This document shows, one piece after another, positions 62,030 through 64,000 of a DNA stretch of 64,000 nt. The stretch is from Loxodes magnus (Eukaryota > Ciliophora > Karyorelictea > Loxodida > Loxodidae). The stretch is from contig CAMPDV010001200.1 of the NCBI GenBank assembly GCA_946699065.1, forward strand, positions 1 through 64,000. The letters are read 5' to 3'. The notes beneath the pieces are model-generated. The model was not told where the DNA came from, ran no database searches, and was given only the letters and a program-made list of their open reading frames with translations. The position numbers and the translations under genes were made by a program. The first letter of the stretch is position 1, and the number at the start of each line of letters is the position of its first letter.

Positions 62030-62965
62030 TGTTTCAATTGAATTTAAAGTATTCAGTAATTTAGCTGCAAAATATACATTTTGGAAAATATTAATTAAAT
62101 AAAAGGTTAAAATTCAGTAACTAATTAAATAATATCTAATTGAAATAGGAATTACTATTATTTTAGCACTAAAATCTAATTATTTCTTAAAAATATTCTA
62201 GTAAATCTTGATTCAAAAATTTTAATTATAATTATAAAAAAGGCAAATGAACATATTCAATCTAACAAATTTGAAAACATTTTAAAGAGATTTAATAATT
62301 AGTAAAATAAATTATAAAGTTAATAATATAAATCTAATTATCTAAAAAATAAATTATTTCATTTTCATCTTTAAATTAATATTTTATGGTGTAAGTATGC
62401 AGGAAATTTTATTCCATGCATTATAATAAATTTTATGAAACAGATTTTATATAAATTTTAGAAAAGGAATTTGTGTGATTTAAAGAAGAAATCAAATAAA
62501 TGTAATGATTATCATCTTAAAATGCTAAATAGTATAAATAAAATTTGATTTAATACCATTTAATTATTAAATTTAAAAGCTTTTACTTTCTTAATCTAAA
62601 TTAGTTTGCTTTATGATGCAAATTTAATTTACTACTATGAAATAATTAATTAGATTGGTAATACCATTCATATTTCATAAATTAAATTAAATCGTAAATT
62701 AAAATATTCTTTGTATAAGTCTTTAAAAGATAATAAAACAATCATACAACTTCTGATTTTTTAAATGTTGGAGTATTAAAATAATATAATCTTCAAACAT
62801 TTAATTAATATACATTAGAATATTATTTGAGACTATAGGTTATATCACAAAAATATTAGTTAAGCTTAAAATTTAGTTATTTTTTAAATATAACAGACAA
62901 ACCTTATACCTTTAAATATGAGTAATAAATAGGGTTTGAGCTCAAGAAATTGAAAGATTATATTT
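62030..62965. other. A+T-rich spacer
   Basis: It lies between the Myb gene and the ORF1-type element. No feature was recognised. Confidence 0.4.
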
Positions 62966-62970
62966 GGTAA

Positions 62971-62989
62971 AATATAAAGTATATATAAT
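62971..62989 (+). repeat. Target-site duplication of ORF1-type element, left copy
   Basis: AATATAAAGTATATATAAT, identical to 63829-63847. The two copies flank the element at 62990-63828. Confidence 0.88.
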
Positions 62990-63828
62990 AATAATAATAA
63001 TAATATACTTAAAGTTAGTAGAGTTTTGCATTCTCTGGAATTGCAACCAGTTCCTGCGGACAGTTTTTTTAAAGTGGGTGTGATCCACGACCTTTTTATT
63101 AAGTGGAAGGTTACCACTGTAACCGTTCAAGTGGTCTTGCAAAAAGCTTTTATTTGTAGATCCCTGTTGGAGTTATTCATAGTTTATTGAGTTGTCTCCA
63201 TGTTCTTTTCTGCTCTTATTCGTTTATTTTCTTTCATTATCAACAGTTTTTTAAAATATGTTGATTTGATTTGCAACATCAACAAAGTTTGTATTATTGT
63301 CTTTATTTCGTTCTTTTTTATGATAATTTATTTTCTATATTTTCTAATCTTTTAATGAAACTTGTAGCAATCATTTCTTTTTCTGGATTCAATTCTGTTT
63401 TTAATTCTATTGGTATTTTTTCTATTTCCATTTTCGTGTCATATTTAAAGTTTTATTGTGACTAAGTTCAGAGTTGTTCTTCCGTTATCAAATTGCTTTG
63501 AATGAGCTGTCTTCTGAGTATTAATAATTCGTTGTTTTAATCCTCTATTCTATTCATTAATTCCCTTATTTTTTCTCCTTAGTTATAAGCTATTTCTTCA
63601 TACTTTGAAATTAATTTTTACATTTGATCTAGTTAAATTTAAAGTTTTTGATCAGATTCGTTCTTAGGTTATCTTATCTCTATAGATCCTACCATCACTT
63701 TACCTTCTGATGACGAACTTGACTCCTCTCGTTGCTATTGTTTTTTCTAAATTTCTTTTGCCGCTTTTCTCTTTAGGTTTTTAAGTTAATTCTTTGAGAG
63801 TCGAAGAGATTAATCCATTTTTTTTTAT
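62990..63828 (-). mobile_element. Complete ORF1-only retroelement, recent insertion
   Basis: 839 bp on the - strand between perfect 19-bp direct repeats. The 5' end is a short A run directly before the ATG at 63818. One unbroken frame of roughly 235 codons follows, then a G+C-rich 3' region (about 63020-63120) with sequences related to 17.03-17.10 kb, and an (ATT/TAA)n tail next to the target repeat. The element has no endonuclease or reverse transcriptase of its own, so it must use a LINE's machinery. It resembles mammalian HAL1 in principle (an ORF1-only derivative) but is shorter. Relatives in the window: 3.6, 8.2, 16.3, 59.1 and 60.0 kb. Confidence 0.85.
63110..63818 (-). CDS. ORF1-type protein: coiled coil with CCHC zinc knuckle, intact
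   Basis: From ATG 63818. A serine-rich N-terminal part (EESSSSSEGKVMV) leads to a coiled coil (KYEEIAYNQGEKIRELM, then EDQNNELLILRRQLIQ) and a zinc knuckle CWCCKSNQHILKNC (C-X2-C-X4-H-X4-C, about 63265-63306), then a basic tail ending near LERLQW. The order coiled coil, CCHC and basic tail is that of LINE ORF1/Gag-like RNA-binding chaperones. TGA is Trp four or more times. The exact stop is uncertain; coding character ends near 63110. It probably coats its own RNA. Confidence 0.8.
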
Positions 63829-63847
63829 AATATAAAGTATATATAAT
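63829..63847 (+). repeat. Target-site duplication of ORF1-type element, right copy
   Basis: AATATAAAGTATATATAAT, next to the 5' end of the element. Confidence 0.88.
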
Positions 63848-64000
63848 GAAGAATCTTCTCTTATAGCTGTTAAAAGCTTTTATTTATATATATTTTAATA
63901 TTCATATAAGAATTTCTTTAACTTTTATAATTATTTGATTTATATAAAAAAGAAAAGTATATTAGTTGATTTAGAAAGGAATATAAAATAAAGAACTAAA

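Noticed and set aside
1-64000. Tetrahymena or Paramecium germline DNA
   Set aside because: Both use TGA as stop. Here TGA is repeatedly at conserved Trp positions, and no telomeric G4T2-type repeats are seen.
1-64000. LTR retroviruses, Polintons or other capsid-bearing elements
   Set aside because: I saw no long terminal repeats, protease, integrase, capsid or packaging ATPase signatures. The reverse transcriptases are of LINE type, next to an AP endonuclease.

Overview
The window is about 80% A+T eukaryotic DNA. The code appears non-standard, which decides how it must be read. In every stretch with recognisable homology (WD40 repeats, a LINE polyprotein, a NACHT protein, a Myb domain), in-frame TAA and TAG fall where Gln is expected and TGA falls where Trp is expected. 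Examples of TGA at a Trp position are the W of the WD40 'IKIW' motif, 'NWRPI' of LINE reverse transcriptase, 'ETW' of the LINE endonuclease and 'RRW' of Myb. TAA/TAG=Gln together with TGA=Trp points to a ciliate with NCBI code 27 or 28: a karyorelictid such as Loxodes or Parduczia, or Condylostoma. It does not fit Tetrahymena or Paramecium. No codon is then an unconditional stop, so standard-code ORF calls are mostly meaningless and openness of a frame is not evidence. I relied on homology, paralogy within the window, frame continuity and composition. The assignment to a ciliate is inferred from the code alone.

Layout. 1-3.1 kb: the 3' part of an unrecognised gene (-), a tRNA-Asp, and an A-rich probably coding stretch (+). 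3.1-12.7 kb: a retroelement graveyard with a structured GC-rich block, copies of a small ORF1-type (coiled coil plus zinc knuckle) element, an old LINE reverse transcriptase, and repeats ending in a hairpin and TATTTAAA. 12.7-13.7 kb: a seven-repeat WD40 coding region (-). 14.6-17.9 kb and 32-36.2 kb: two diverged copies of a convergent pair of unrecognised genes, the first split by an ORF1-type element. 18.1-19.3 kb: the 3' end of a LINE. 19.8-22.1 kb: two tandem paralogous genes (+) with an inverted second copy of the structured GC-rich block between them. 22.7-23.8 kb: a tRNA-Lys truncated in its T arm and a short SINE-like structured element. 24-30.8 kb: a decayed NACHT gene and an apparently intact 1,648-codon NACHT / pentapeptide / 14x WD40 (STAND, NLR-like) gene (-). 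36.6-44.0 kb: a casein kinase 1-like pseudogene split in its glycine loop by a full-length LINE (-) with a 16-bp target duplication. 44-59 kb: very A+T-rich DNA with a few probable coding stretches on the - strand. 59-60.5 kb and 63-63.8 kb: three more ORF1-type elements, the last intact with a 19-bp target duplication. 61.2-62.0 kb: a two-exon Myb-domain gene (+).

The main story is a retroelement-rich host region. At least one autonomous-looking LINE, a family of short ORF1-only retroelements and a possible SINE-like element surround a small NACHT-WD40 family that resembles fungal allorecognition genes, with nearly identical WD40 units.
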